The notes under the pieces: generated by a model
Seen by the model: the letters and a program-made list of their open reading frames with translations, nothing else
Databases searched by the model: none
Told to the model about the DNA's origin: nothing
Translations under genes and position numbers: made by a program
Source of the DNA: an uncultured Lachnospiraceae bacterium
Lineage (GTDB): Bacteria > Bacillota > Clostridia > Lachnospirales > Lachnospiraceae
Direction: 5' to 3'
DNA: 64,000 nucleotides
Assembly: GCA_949471785.1 (NCBI GenBank)
Contig: CASWRE010000011.1
Span: 1-64,000 of the forward strand
In this document: positions 18,278-27,246 of the stretch, one piece after another
Layout of the letters: each line of letters starts with the position of its first letter
Position numbering within the stretch: the stretch's first letter is position 1

Positions 18278-18469
18278 ATCCTGTCTCCCTGCAGCAGTCC
18301 GGTGTAGTCTGCGCGTAACAGTTCAGCCTTCGGCTTCACTGTTGCGGAACCTGCTCTTATCAAACTCTCCATTTATTTGCAAACGGCCGCCATTTATGCT
18401 ATGCTATACCTTATCGACGGCAGATGCTTTTTTCTGTCTGTTCCAAAACGTTATGATTCCGGAGGTTAT

Positions 18470-19630
18470 ATGAAATATTATTTTAAATATATCCTGCAAA
18501 AGCTGATCACTCTGCCACTTTTCCTCTTGCGTATATTCCCCGTAAAGAAAAACCGCATACTTTTCCTGAGCCTGGAGGGCGGTTCCCTCTGCGAATACGC
18601 CTGCAATCCAAAATATTTCTGCGAATATCTTCTCAAAACCCGGCCCCACGGCTTTGAGCTGGTCTGGCTCTTTAAAAAACCAGAGAATTATACTTTTCTG
18701 CGGGAAAAGGGCATACGAACGGCCAGGCATTTCACTCCGAAAGGATTTTACTATACTCTGACCTCACAAATTGTCATTTCCAACGGCGGCTATATGACAT
18801 GGTTCCCTTTCCGCAGGGAACAGCTGTGCATCAACACCTGGCACGGCGGCGGGGCTTACAAAAAACTGGAAAACGATGCCGCCGGAGCCAATGCCGCCAC
18901 GAGAAAACGCATGGAACATGCCGCCCGCCACACCGATGCCTTCCTGTCCGGCTGTGAACAGTTTTCCCGCCACGTAATTCGCGGCGCATTTCTCTATAGC
19001 GGGGAAATACTGCCTGTCGGCATGCCCAGAAATGACATTTTCTTTTCCGGACAGAAAGATATCTTCTATAAAAGTGTACGGCAGGCTTTCAGCCTTCCGG
19101 AAAGCGTGCGCATTTTACTCTACGCGCCCACCTTCCGCACCCATACCCCAAAATATCCGGCCCTGGACGCAGGTTTTTTGCTGGAGAAACTGCGCCGTCT
19201 TACCGGGGAAAACTGGTATCTGCTCTATCGCGCACATATCCAGTCGGGAGACGTGGCCTGTCTGAAAAATCTCACGGACCACTGTCTGGATGCGTCTGCC
19301 TACCCCGATACCCAGGAGCTTCTATGCGCGGCTGACTGGCTGATCACCGACTATTCCTCCATTGTATGGGATTTCTCACTGACTGATCGCCCTCTCCTCT
19401 TATACACACCGGATCTGGACGATTATTGCCGCGGAAGAGGATTCTATGTAGATATCCGGGATTGGGGCTTTCCCATCTGCCACACCATGGAAGAGCTCAC
19501 GAAAACTCTCCCGCAGCTGCTCTCCGGCGTATACAAAAACGGGCCCGAACACCATCGCGAACTCCTCGGTTCCTATGAGTCGGGCCATTCCTGCGCAGAC
19601 TTGCTGGACTATATCCTAAAACACCTCTGA
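18470..19630 (+). CDS. CDP-glycerol glycerophosphotransferase family protein (TagB/TagF-like)
   Basis: This 386-residue enzyme should transfer glycerol phosphate or another polyol phosphate from a CDP donor to a growing wall polymer. Family signs are NTWHGGGAYKK, PVGMPRND, LYAPTFRTH and LITDYSS. An N-terminal amphipathic or hydrophobic stretch suggests membrane association. The ATG at 18470 follows GGAGGTTAT; the longer open frame is not used. Its last 22 bases overlap the convergent epimerase gene, an unusual tail-to-tail overlap. It is one of three such transferases in the cluster. Confidence 0.9.
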   Translation: MKYYFKYILQKLITLPLFLLRIFPVKKNRILFLSLEGGSLCEYACNPKYFCEYLLKTRPHGFELVWLFKKPENYTFLREKGIRTARHFTPKGFYYTLTSQIVISNGGYMTWFPFRREQLCINTWHGGGAYKKLENDAAGANAATRKRMEHAARHTDAFLSGCEQFSRHVIRGAFLYSGEILPVGMPRNDIFFSGQKDIFYKSVRQAFSLPESVRILLYAPTFRTHTPKYPALDAGFLLEKLRRLTGENWYLLYRAHIQSGDVACLKNLTDHCLDASAYPDTQELLCAADWLITDYSSIVWDFSLTDRPLLLYTPDLDDYCRGRGFYVDIRDWGFPICHTMEELTKTLPQLLSGVYKNGPEHHRELLGSYESGHSCADLLDYILKHL

Positions 19631-20691
19631 AAATCTTTTCCTGCCGTCATACGAACAAACATTTCCTGCAGACCTACAGACGGCTGCCAACCCAATTCCT
19701 TCAGGCGGGAGCTGTCCAATCGGATCACCATCTCCGGATTGTACCCAAAAGAAGCAAGATCCTCGGGCACATCAAATTCCACAGAGATCCCGCTCTCCGG
19801 AAATGTATCGCAAACGCACTGAGCCATCTCACGGATGGTCACGGCGGTATCTTCATTGGTCACATTATACGCCTCTCCCGCACTGCCCTTCACCAGAATA
19901 TAGATCAAAGCAGAAACCGCATCCCTGGTGTAGCAATAGGAACGAAGTGTATTCCCTGCCGTATGCAAAACGATATTTCTTTTCTCCGCCGCGCAGCGGG
20001 CAAATTCCGCAAACACACGCCCGTCATCATACTCCACACCGGCCCCGAATGTCTGGGAAAGCCTGGCTACCTTCACCGGTACGCCGTATTCCGAAGCATA
20101 GGAAACGCAAAGGCACTCCACCATACGCTTTCCCTCGGAATAGCTGCTGCGGACGCTCATCGGGTCAATATAGCCATAATCTTTCTCTGTCACCCGGCCG
20201 TTCTCCGTCTGCGGCACGCCATATACCTCCAGGGAAGAAAGGTAGACCATTCCCTTTACCCTTTTCTCACGGGCAAACTCCAGAATATTTTTCGTTCCTC
20301 TCAAAGCCGTCAGGATCGTCTCTACCGGATTCGTCACAAAGAAACGGGAGCTGGTTGCGCTGGCGCCATGGATAACATAATCTACGTCCTCTTCCGCCTC
20401 AATCTTCTTATTGACATCGCCATACACCACGGATATATCTCCGCGCAAAAGAAGATCGCCAAAAACTTTCCGTGCCTTTTCCTCACAGCGGGCCAGCGCC
20501 AATACACGGATATGAAGATTCTTTAATCGATTGGCACAGGCCAGCGCTTTCACCACCTGAGAGCCGATCAGACCGGTAGCTCCTGTGACAAATACGGTAC
20601 TGCCTTTTAAATCTTCCACCGGACAGCCGCTGTTTACAATCCACTCCATATCTTCCTGAAGAATTGCGTTTTCTGCACATTCTTTGATCAT
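19609..20691 (-). CDS. NAD-dependent epimerase/dehydratase (extended SDR)
   Basis: This 360-residue extended short-chain dehydrogenase has the NAD-binding motif GATGLIGSQV, the active-site SSLEVYG and S-x-x-x-Y-x-x-x-K pattern (SSYSEGKR) and the sugar-nucleotide region. Relatives are epimerases and decarboxylases of NDP-sugars. It follows an IspD/TarI-type cytidylyltransferase with 24 bp between them, so a CDP-linked substrate is possible. The ATG at 20691 has GGGAGG seven bases upstream. No TarJ-type reductase is present in the cluster. Confidence 0.88.
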   Translation of the reverse strand: MIKECAENAILQEDMEWIVNSGCPVEDLKGSTVFVTGATGLIGSQVVKALACANRLKNLHIRVLALARCEEKARKVFGDLLLRGDISVVYGDVNKKIEAEEDVDYVIHGASATSSRFFVTNPVETILTALRGTKNILEFAREKRVKGMVYLSSLEVYGVPQTENGRVTEKDYGYIDPMSVRSSYSEGKRMVECLCVSYASEYGVPVKVARLSQTFGAGVEYDDGRVFAEFARCAAEKRNIVLHTAGNTLRSYCYTRDAVSALIYILVKGSAGEAYNVTNEDTAVTIREMAQCVCDTFPESGISVEFDVPEDLASFGYNPEMVIRLDSSRLKELGWQPSVGLQEMFVRMTAGKDFQRCFRI

Positions 20692-20715
20692 TCCTGTCAC
20701 CTCCCGAACACCGTC

Positions 20716-21492
20716 CTACATTTTCTGATGCCTGCCCTTATGCATCCGCGCATCCAGCCGGTTCGTCAGACCCAGGCCAAAGGCCTGCTCATTCTCTTTA
20801 TACTGAAGAAGCGCCCGGAACATATAGACATCCTCCGGCGTAGTCACCTTGATATTGCCTCTGTTTCCCGGAACCATATGCACATCCAGACCCTGGCTGC
20901 GCAAAATGGTACAGGCATCCACCATATTCTCATAGCGCTCCGGCCTGGCACGAACCACATCGTGAGCGGCAATGATATCCTTCAGCAGAAAACTTTGAGG
21001 GGCCTGAGCGGCAAATGTCTCTTTACGATACGGCACCGAGTCCACCTCAACGCCGTCTTTGCTGAGAAGAATCGTCTCATAACAGGACGTACAGGTAATT
21101 CCGTTGCCATGTTCATGCACACTCCGGATATTTCCCGCAATCACGTCATAAGACACAAAAGGACGTACACCGTCATGAAGTAAAACCACCGAATCCTCCG
21201 GATTCTCCGCCTCCGCCCTTTTCAACGCATTATAAATGGAATCCTGGGCCGTCTCTCCCCCGGCAACCACTGCAGCCGTCTTGCGGATACGAAAATCCTC
21301 CACCAGTTCTTCCATATAGGAAATATAATCCTTTAGAACGGATATATAGATCTTGTCGATCATATCATGGTGCTGAAAAAGCTGCAGCGTATGAATGATC
21401 ACCGGTTTGCCGTTAATCTCCAAAAACTGCTTCGGAACACCCGCGCCCATGCGCACACCGCTGCCGCCGGCAAAAATAATCGCTATATTCAT
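20716..21492 (-). CDS. IspD/TarI family cytidylyltransferase
   Basis: This 258-residue enzyme joins CTP to a sugar- or polyol-phosphate. It has the nucleotide loop FAGGSGVRMGAGVPKQFL, AGGETAQDSIYNAL, LLHDGVRPFV and NIKVTTPEDVYMF. The C-terminal extension and the teichoic context favour a TarI-like role (ribitol 5-phosphate or similar) over isoprenoid synthesis, but the families are close and I cannot exclude IspD. It is 10 bp downstream of the 583-residue glycerophosphotransferase gene. Confidence 0.88.
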   Translation of the reverse strand: MNIAIIFAGGSGVRMGAGVPKQFLEINGKPVIIHTLQLFQHHDMIDKIYISVLKDYISYMEELVEDFRIRKTAAVVAGGETAQDSIYNALKRAEAENPEDSVVLLHDGVRPFVSYDVIAGNIRSVHEHGNGITCTSCYETILLSKDGVEVDSVPYRKETFAAQAPQSFLLKDIIAAHDVVRARPERYENMVDACTILRSQGLDVHMVPGNRGNIKVTTPEDVYMFRALLQYKENEQAFGLGLTNRLDARMHKGRHQKM

Positions 21493-21501
21493 CTTATTCT
21501 C

Positions 21502-23253
21502 CTATACCTGTTCTTCAAACGTAAATACCATCTTATGCATAGCCTGGTTAGCATCTTCCACGGCCTTCAGTTCATCACGAATCTCCCGGGGCAGCTTGTC
21601 CAGGACAATCCAGTCAATCACCCTGTCGCTGGAATTGCTGTCGATGTGATCAAAATGATGCTCCACATATTTTTTGACTTTTTCCTGTTCAAAATCTTTC
21701 CCGGCAATGGCCTTCAGTATCTCATCAAATGTATAACAGACCTTTCCCGGCGCCGATTCCTCATAGGGCCGATGAAATCCCCGGGAAAAAGAATACTGTA
21801 TCTTGTCGAATGCAAAGAACAGCATGGGATTGCCCATCAGGGAATACTCGAAAATATTGGAGGAATAATCCGTAATTAACAAATCGGTAAAATAGAAGAG
21901 ATCATTAATATTGGGATATTTATTCACATCCACAAACTTATCTTTATATTTTTCATCAATGGGTACGGCCGTGGGCACCCAGGGATGCATCTTAAACAGT
22001 ACCACATATTCATCGCCGCAGACCTGATACAGTCGCTCAAAATCAATTAACTCATACGGGTAGTACGCCGTCTTTTTATTTCTCCCCCTGTATGTGGGGG
22101 CAAAGAGAATGACCTTTTTCCCCTTGCATACGGGATATTTCTCATAGAGTTCCTTTATTTTCGCCTTTTTATACTCCGGATTCAGAAATTCGTCAATCCG
22201 GGGCATACCAGTCGGCAGCACCTGTTCATCGTTAATGCCCCACACTTCGGAGAAAAACGGCGCAATACTCTTTGAGCCGGCTATCCCATACCTGTATTGC
22301 CTGTGGGCGCTGGACGGGCTAGGACATCCCTCATGACCCCAGCGGCTGTAACCCGAAGATTTAAAGCCCGCCCCGGCATGCCACAGCTGAACCACTCTGG
22401 TCTCCCTGTCCAGGAACATCCAGTCCAGAATCGGCGCATGGTCGTCCACAAAAATAATATTGCTCATGGCCATCTTTTTAATCACCTGAAACCAGGTTTT
22501 CATGGGCTGAGACTCCGCCGCCGCCGGCCTGGCGCTGGTCATGATCGTATATTCCTGATCCATCCCACGCTCTTTCATCCGTTTCATCACGGCCAGCTGA
22601 TTTCCGCCCAGGGATTGGTTCTGCTCCGTCATAAACAGGATCGTGTTTCTATTTTCTCTGTAACGCTTGCGGTAAAAGCGGTACACCGCCCGCAAAAAGG
22701 GCCTGCGGTTTTTATTCAGAGAGCTTTTCAGGCTCCACGGTGTGCGCTGAAACATCTTTGCCTGGGGAAAAATGATACCGACCTTTGACGCAGGCATCAC
22801 ATACATGACAAACGGCAGGGTGTCGTCTCCCTCTTCCACAAAAAACGTGATCGTATACACACGTTTTCTTCCCGCATAGAGGAAATTGCGTGAAGCCGCG
22901 TCCAGCTCCGACACCAGATCCGTACTGACCTCGCAGGATGCCAGCGCCCGCTCTCCCTGACAGACCACCAGCGCATACTGTCCAAAAGAGACGCAGCGAT
23001 TCTCACCCTGATTGGTAATATTCAGTGTCAGCCGATATCTGCCCCCGCCAAGCTGCTCCTGTTTAAACCGCGCCTCCGCGCCGTATTCTTCATTCACCAG
23101 ATAAAATATAAGAGGAATATCCGGCGTTGGATTATTCGGATATTCTACCGTCACCTCAAAGGTCAGGAATATCCTTTCCCAGGTAATTTTATCCACCGTC
23201 GCCTTACAGCAGTTCTCAACAATTACTCTATGATTCATCCCGCTATTCATCAT
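21502..23253 (-). CDS. CDP-glycerol glycerophosphotransferase, two-domain (TagF-like)
   Basis: This 583-residue protein has an N-terminal beta-rich domain of about 170 residues and a C-terminal glycerophosphotransferase domain with FVDDHAPILDW, QLWHAGAGFKSSG, PTGMPRIDEF, LFAPTYRGR and LITDYSS. It probably polymerises polyol-phosphate units at the membrane. It lies 6 bp from the tagH start, so it is co-transcribed with tagG and tagH. Confidence 0.92.
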   Translation of the reverse strand: MMNSGMNHRVIVENCCKATVDKITWERIFLTFEVTVEYPNNPTPDIPLIFYLVNEEYGAEARFKQEQLGGGRYRLTLNITNQGENRCVSFGQYALVVCQGERALASCEVSTDLVSELDAASRNFLYAGRKRVYTITFFVEEGDDTLPFVMYVMPASKVGIIFPQAKMFQRTPWSLKSSLNKNRRPFLRAVYRFYRKRYRENRNTILFMTEQNQSLGGNQLAVMKRMKERGMDQEYTIMTSARPAAAESQPMKTWFQVIKKMAMSNIIFVDDHAPILDWMFLDRETRVVQLWHAGAGFKSSGYSRWGHEGCPSPSSAHRQYRYGIAGSKSIAPFFSEVWGINDEQVLPTGMPRIDEFLNPEYKKAKIKELYEKYPVCKGKKVILFAPTYRGRNKKTAYYPYELIDFERLYQVCGDEYVVLFKMHPWVPTAVPIDEKYKDKFVDVNKYPNINDLFYFTDLLITDYSSNIFEYSLMGNPMLFFAFDKIQYSFSRGFHRPYEESAPGKVCYTFDEILKAIAGKDFEQEKVKKYVEHHFDHIDSNSSDRVIDWIVLDKLPREIRDELKAVEDANQAMHKMVFTFEEQV

Positions 23254-23259
23254 CTTATC

Positions 23260-24009
23260 CTACGCCTCTTCTAACATTTTTTCATACAGAGCCGACACTT
23301 CTTCAATACCGCCAAATGCCTTTACCTGACCGTGTTCCAGAATCATGGCTTTATTGCAAAGCCTCCGCACCTGCGCCAGATTGTGAGACACAAACAATAC
23401 CGTCACGCCCTTATCAAACATGTTGAGAATCTTTTTCTCACTTTTTTTCCGGAATTTCGCGTCTCCCACCGAAAGCACTTCGTCAAGAATCAAAATTTCC
23501 GGATCAACAACCGTAGCAATGGAAAACCCCAAACGGGATTTCATACCCGAAGAATAATTTTTAAGGGGCACATCAATAAATTTTCGCAGACCGGAAAACT
23601 TCACGATCTCCTCGTATTTGCTGTCAATAAAACTTTTGCTGTAGCCCAGAACCGCCCCATACAGATAAATATTTTCCCGGCCGGTATACTGTTTATCAAA
23701 TCCTGCGCCCAACTCCAGCAAAGGAACCAGCTTGCCGTGGCGTTCCACCGAACCTCTGGTAGGCTTAAACACACCGGCTATCACCTTTAACAGAGTACTT
23801 TTTCCCGCTCCGTTAAGGCCTAAAATCCCCAGCCGATCACCCTTTTCCAGCGTAAAATCCACATCCTGCAGGGCCCAGAATTCATCATGGGATACCTCAC
23901 GTTTAATGGATTTCAGAACATACTCCTTCAGGCTGTCCACTTTTTCACTGCTCAGGTTAAATTTCATACTGACATGATCTACCCTTAAGGCCTTTTTACC
24001 CATGCGCAT
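23260..24009 (-). CDS. tagH: Teichoic acid ABC exporter, ATP-binding subunit
   Basis: This 249-residue ATPase powers export of the lipid-linked wall polymer. It shows Walker A (GLNGAGKST), a TagH/Wzt-type signature (KNYSSGMKSRLGF), Walker B (ILILDEVLSVGD) and the switch histidine (FVSHNL). It lacks the long C-terminal extension of Bacillus TagH, which is common in Clostridia. Two ATGs six bases apart (24009 and 24003) share an AGGAG site. It lies 9 bp after tagG. Confidence 0.93.
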   Translation of the reverse strand: MRMGKKALRVDHVSMKFNLSSEKVDSLKEYVLKSIKREVSHDEFWALQDVDFTLEKGDRLGILGLNGAGKSTLLKVIAGVFKPTRGSVERHGKLVPLLELGAGFDKQYTGRENIYLYGAVLGYSKSFIDSKYEEIVKFSGLRKFIDVPLKNYSSGMKSRLGFSIATVVDPEILILDEVLSVGDAKFRKKSEKKILNMFDKGVTVLFVSHNLAQVRRLCNKAMILEHGQVKAFGGIEEVSALYEKMLEEA

Positions 24010-24018
24010 TCACTCCTA

Positions 24019-24792
24019 TCAGATTTGTAATATAAATTCATCTTGCTTTTTGTGGAACACATACAAACCTATGGCCAATGTGATAAAAGCAAATGCCACA
24101 GCATAAAACATACTCGACCAATCCAGGGAATTACCAAAAACGATATTTCTTGTATTGCCGATCACGCCGTACAGCGGATTCACTTTCAACACCCAGGCAT
24201 GGCCGCTTTTCAGCAGACGCTCTGGATGATAAAAGATCGCGCAGGTATACATGATAATCATGAGAAATACATCCCAGAGATACTCCATATCTCGAAAAAA
24301 AACGCCGACAGTGGCAAGGATCATCCCCACGCCATAGGTCATAACCAACAGAATAAACAGAGGAAGGGCAAGCTTTATCCAGTACCAGGCCGGATATACT
24401 CCCACGACAAAACCAAGTATCACCAACACAATCAGGGAAATCAAAAAAATCACATAATTAAAAAGTACGGCGGAAAGAGGATACAGATACTTGGGTACAT
24501 ATACTTTTTTAATCATACCCGCATTACTCCGAATAGATTTGAGCGCCGCTTTTGTCGATTTGGAAAAATACGAGTACAGCAGCCGTCCGGTTAAGATATA
24601 GAGCGGAAATGTTCTGTCTTTATTATTGAACAACGTGCCAAACACTACAGTGAGGACAATGGTAGTCATGATCGGTTCCAAAAGCGACCAGACGATGCCC
24701 AGATAAGATCTTCTGTATTTTAATTTAATGCCCTTTTTTACAAGCTCTGCCAGCAAAAAACGATAGCGCCAAAAATTCTGAATGTACTTCAC
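24019..24792 (-). CDS. tagG: Teichoic acid ABC exporter, permease subunit
   Basis: This 257-residue ABC-2 type permease has six predicted membrane segments and the cytoplasmic start KKGIKLKYRRSYLGIVWSLL typical of TagG/Wzm proteins. It should form the exporter with TagH. Translation probably begins at a GTG with AAGGAG seven bases upstream. A good promoter lies at 24835-24863, so tagG heads the tagG-tagH-tagF-like-ispD/tarI-SDR operon. Confidence 0.93.
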   Translation of the reverse strand: MKYIQNFWRYRFLLAELVKKGIKLKYRRSYLGIVWSLLEPIMTTIVLTVVFGTLFNNKDRTFPLYILTGRLLYSYFSKSTKAALKSIRSNAGMIKKVYVPKYLYPLSAVLFNYVIFLISLIVLVILGFVVGVYPAWYWIKLALPLFILLVMTYGVGMILATVGVFFRDMEYLWDVFLMIIMYTCAIFYHPERLLKSGHAWVLKVNPLYGVIGNTRNIVFGNSLDWSSMFYAVAFAFITLAIGLYVFHKKQDEFILQI

Positions 24793-24834
24793 TCTGTGAC
24801 TCCTTCAACCAATCAAATTCTAAACTGAGTACAT

Positions 24835-24863
24835 ATTGTATCATGAATCGAATACAGCGTCAA
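24835..24863 (-). promoter_or_regulatory. Promoter of the tagGH operon
   Basis: On the minus strand, -35 TTGACG (24863-24858), a 17-bp spacer and -10 TACAAT (24840-24835) lie about 40 bp upstream of the tagG GTG. Confidence 0.7.
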
Positions 24864-24874
24864 ACACAACTTGC

Positions 24875-24899
24875 GCCGCCGAATCAGAGACCCGGCGGC
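24875..24899 (-). terminator. Terminator-like hairpin after the beta-helix gene
   Basis: GCCGCCG and CGGCGGC form a 7-bp GC stem about 45 bp past the stop at 24943. The U-tract is broken (TTGTGTTT on the minus strand), so termination may be partial. The hairpin is also just upstream of the tagG promoter. Confidence 0.55.
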
Positions 24900-24942
24900 A
24901 TGTGTGGAACAGATTTTGTATCAACCTGTGTTTTCCTGGTAT

Positions 24943-26769
24943 TTACTTCTTGATTGCCGGCTTTTTCGTCCCTTTAATCGAATTACCTTTAATCTTTTTA
25001 GCTTTGGATTTGTTGTAAATAAAGATTCCGTTTTTCTTTGCCGTGGTAATCTTATTATTTACAATTGACGCAACATTACACCCCGTAGATAAAGAAATAC
25101 CTTTATCACCGGATTTCGTAATTATATTTTTCTCTATGGCTCCCGTTACCTTGCACTTTTTCCACAGTCCTATACCATGCCCGCCGCTGCTGGTAATGGT
25201 ATTTTCTTTAATAGACTTCACTGTCGAGGATTCGCTGATGAAAATTCCGCTGCTCTTGGATTTGTTTATCGTATTTTTCGTGAACGCGCCTGTACTTTTA
25301 CTCTTATTTCCTATACCGATACCGTATTTGCCGCTGGAAGCGATCACGTTGTTGCTTAAATCTTTTACAGAAGATTTTTCATACACAAATATACCATTGC
25401 GGACGGCGGATTTGATATTATTGTTGCTAATGCTGTTTGATGTACTGGCTTTCTCCAGGAAAATACCGTCATATTTTTTCTGTTTGACTCGGGGATCTTT
25501 TTTGTTAAATCCTTTCCCGGTAATCTGGTTATTGGTAATAACGCATTTCTTTGCATCCATCAGATGCATACCATGTCCCGCTGTCTGGATGATATTACCG
25601 GACACAACAACGCCGCCGGCATAGTAATCTCTGGCGGGAATCTTTTTGCCTTTGGCTCCCTTTTCCGCTTTTGAAAGTTTTCTTCCGTAAATCTTGACGC
25701 CCTGTACTTCATCGCTTTCTTTCGTATACTTTACGGTAATGGTGTTATTGACCACTCTGGTTTTCAGGTCAGAATAGAAATTTTTCGCTTTCTTATATTT
25801 GACGTCCTCCGTGAATGCATACACTGTGGAGGAATTCTTTTTCATTGTCTGCACCAGAACGCCGGCGCCGCAGTTTTCAATCCTGTTCCCGCTGATTTCA
25901 CAATTATAATAATTGAGCGCAACGATTGCCTCTTCCGCAACATTGGTAAAGGTATTATTTCTTATGTAAACATTTTCATGATAAGAACCCACAAGCTGGG
26001 TATGGGTTCCCACGCCGCGGGGCACCTTGCTGAAAGTACAGCCCTCCACATAAACGTTTCTCATCATCGTGCCGTCTTCATGCACGCCTTTGTAAACACT
26101 GTCTGCACAGGGAATATCCAGCTGCAAAGCTTCAAACTTGCTGGAACCGCTCTTTTTCCTGGAATAATTTTTAAACGTACATCCCTTCACATAAAATCCG
26201 TCCAAAGCGCAGACCTCCACCTGATGTCTGCCGCCGCAGTTATCCACCGTCATGCCGTCTAAAACGATATTTCTGCCATGGAAGAAACGCATCACACTGC
26301 TGCCGTTTTTCGGATTCGCCACCCAGGTGCCTTTATTAATATAGATGTTCTCATAACCGCCATAACCGGTGACTTTGCTGTAGCTGGTATCTTTCAGAGA
26401 GTTGATAATGCTGGTTCCCGTTACCAGAATATTTCCCTCTTTCGCGGTAAACCGTATGGTAACCCCTTCCATATTCAGCTTGGTATTACTGAAAATATGC
26501 AGCCCCTCGCTTACTTTATACGTTCCCGCGGGTACCGTAATCTCATAAGCGTGAGACTTATCTTTCCTGGCCATGTTCAACGCATCCTGAAACGTATCCG
26601 TGATATCCCCCGAACGGACATCAAGGGTTAAGGAAATGATCTCTTTGCCCGGATTCCATACGCCCGGAGCTCCATTGCTGGCCGATGCCGTCACCGGCAG
26701 GAAACCAAGCCCCCACAAAAAACACAGCACGAAGACTGCAACCACATGTGCTACTCCCTTTTTCTTCAT
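24943..26769 (-). CDS. Secreted right-handed parallel beta-helix protein
   Basis: This 608-residue protein starts with a signal peptide (basic KKK, hydrophobic core, cleavage near ASA-S at about residue 30). The rest is a pectin-lyase-like beta-helix with many NNTF, GNRIENC and NNQITG coils. The last 200 residues hold regular short repeats with the pattern NxI...SGxxGIxI. Such folds bind or cleave polysaccharides. No catalytic residues can be assigned, and there is no LPXTG or SH3 anchor. It lies between tagD and tagG, so it may modify or bind the wall polymer. Confidence 0.85.
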   Translation of the reverse strand: MKKKGVAHVVAVFVLCFLWGLGFLPVTASASNGAPGVWNPGKEIISLTLDVRSGDITDTFQDALNMARKDKSHAYEITVPAGTYKVSEGLHIFSNTKLNMEGVTIRFTAKEGNILVTGTSIINSLKDTSYSKVTGYGGYENIYINKGTWVANPKNGSSVMRFFHGRNIVLDGMTVDNCGGRHQVEVCALDGFYVKGCTFKNYSRKKSGSSKFEALQLDIPCADSVYKGVHEDGTMMRNVYVEGCTFSKVPRGVGTHTQLVGSYHENVYIRNNTFTNVAEEAIVALNYYNCEISGNRIENCGAGVLVQTMKKNSSTVYAFTEDVKYKKAKNFYSDLKTRVVNNTITVKYTKESDEVQGVKIYGRKLSKAEKGAKGKKIPARDYYAGGVVVSGNIIQTAGHGMHLMDAKKCVITNNQITGKGFNKKDPRVKQKKYDGIFLEKASTSNSISNNNIKSAVRNGIFVYEKSSVKDLSNNVIASSGKYGIGIGNKSKSTGAFTKNTINKSKSSGIFISESSTVKSIKENTITSSGGHGIGLWKKCKVTGAIEKNIITKSGDKGISLSTGCNVASIVNNKITTAKKNGIFIYNKSKAKKIKGNSIKGTKKPAIKK

Positions 26770-26826
26770 AAACTCTGCCTCCTTATATTTTTTTGAGTTA
26801 CCATAACTATTCAGCCGTCTCCGCTC

Positions 26827-27222
26827 TTACGGCTGTCCTCCCAGATTTTCTTTGATCTGGGTAGTAGAAATATCCGGTGTCCGCGGAAGATATACCACAT
26901 CACAAGATTCTTTCAAAAAATCAAACTTTCCTTTCCAGTCGTCTCCCATGACAAAAGTATCCACACGGAATTCCCTTACGTCCTGAGTTTTCTGTTCCCA
27001 ACAGGTTTCCGGAATAACCAGATCTACATAGCGAATGGCTTCCAGCAGCTGCTTTCTCTCCTCATAAGAAAAATAGCACTTCTTTTGCTTGCTGTTCCAG
27101 TTAAACTCATCCGTGGACAAAGCCACAATCAGGTAGTCCCCCAATGCCTTTGCCCTGCGCAAAAGATTAATATGCCCATAATGTAGCAGATCAAATGTCC
27201 CGTAGGTTATAACTTTTCTCAT
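26827..27222 (-). CDS. tagD: Glycerol-3-phosphate cytidylyltransferase
   Basis: This 131-residue enzyme makes CDP-glycerol from CTP and glycerol 3-phosphate, the donor for teichoic-acid polymerases. Motifs are [16 protein letters not shown] (HxGH), [20 protein letters not shown] and [11 protein letters not shown]. The length equals Bacillus TagD. GGAGG precedes the ATG. It lies 24 bp downstream of a glycerophosphotransferase gene, with the beta-helix gene following. Confidence 0.97.
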   Translation of the reverse strand: MRKVITYGTFDLLHYGHINLLRRAKALGDYLIVALSTDEFNWNSKQKKCYFSYEERKQLLEAIRYVDLVIPETCWEQKTQDVREFRVDTFVMGDDWKGKFDFLKESCDVVYLPRTPDISTTQIKENLGGQP

Positions 27223-27246
27223 GGTAGTACCTCCTCACAGCTTTCC

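Noticed and set aside
26051-26060. A further TAAACGTTT-like sequence
   Set aside because: It lies inside the beta-helix coding region, is not fully palindromic and has no promoter nearby.
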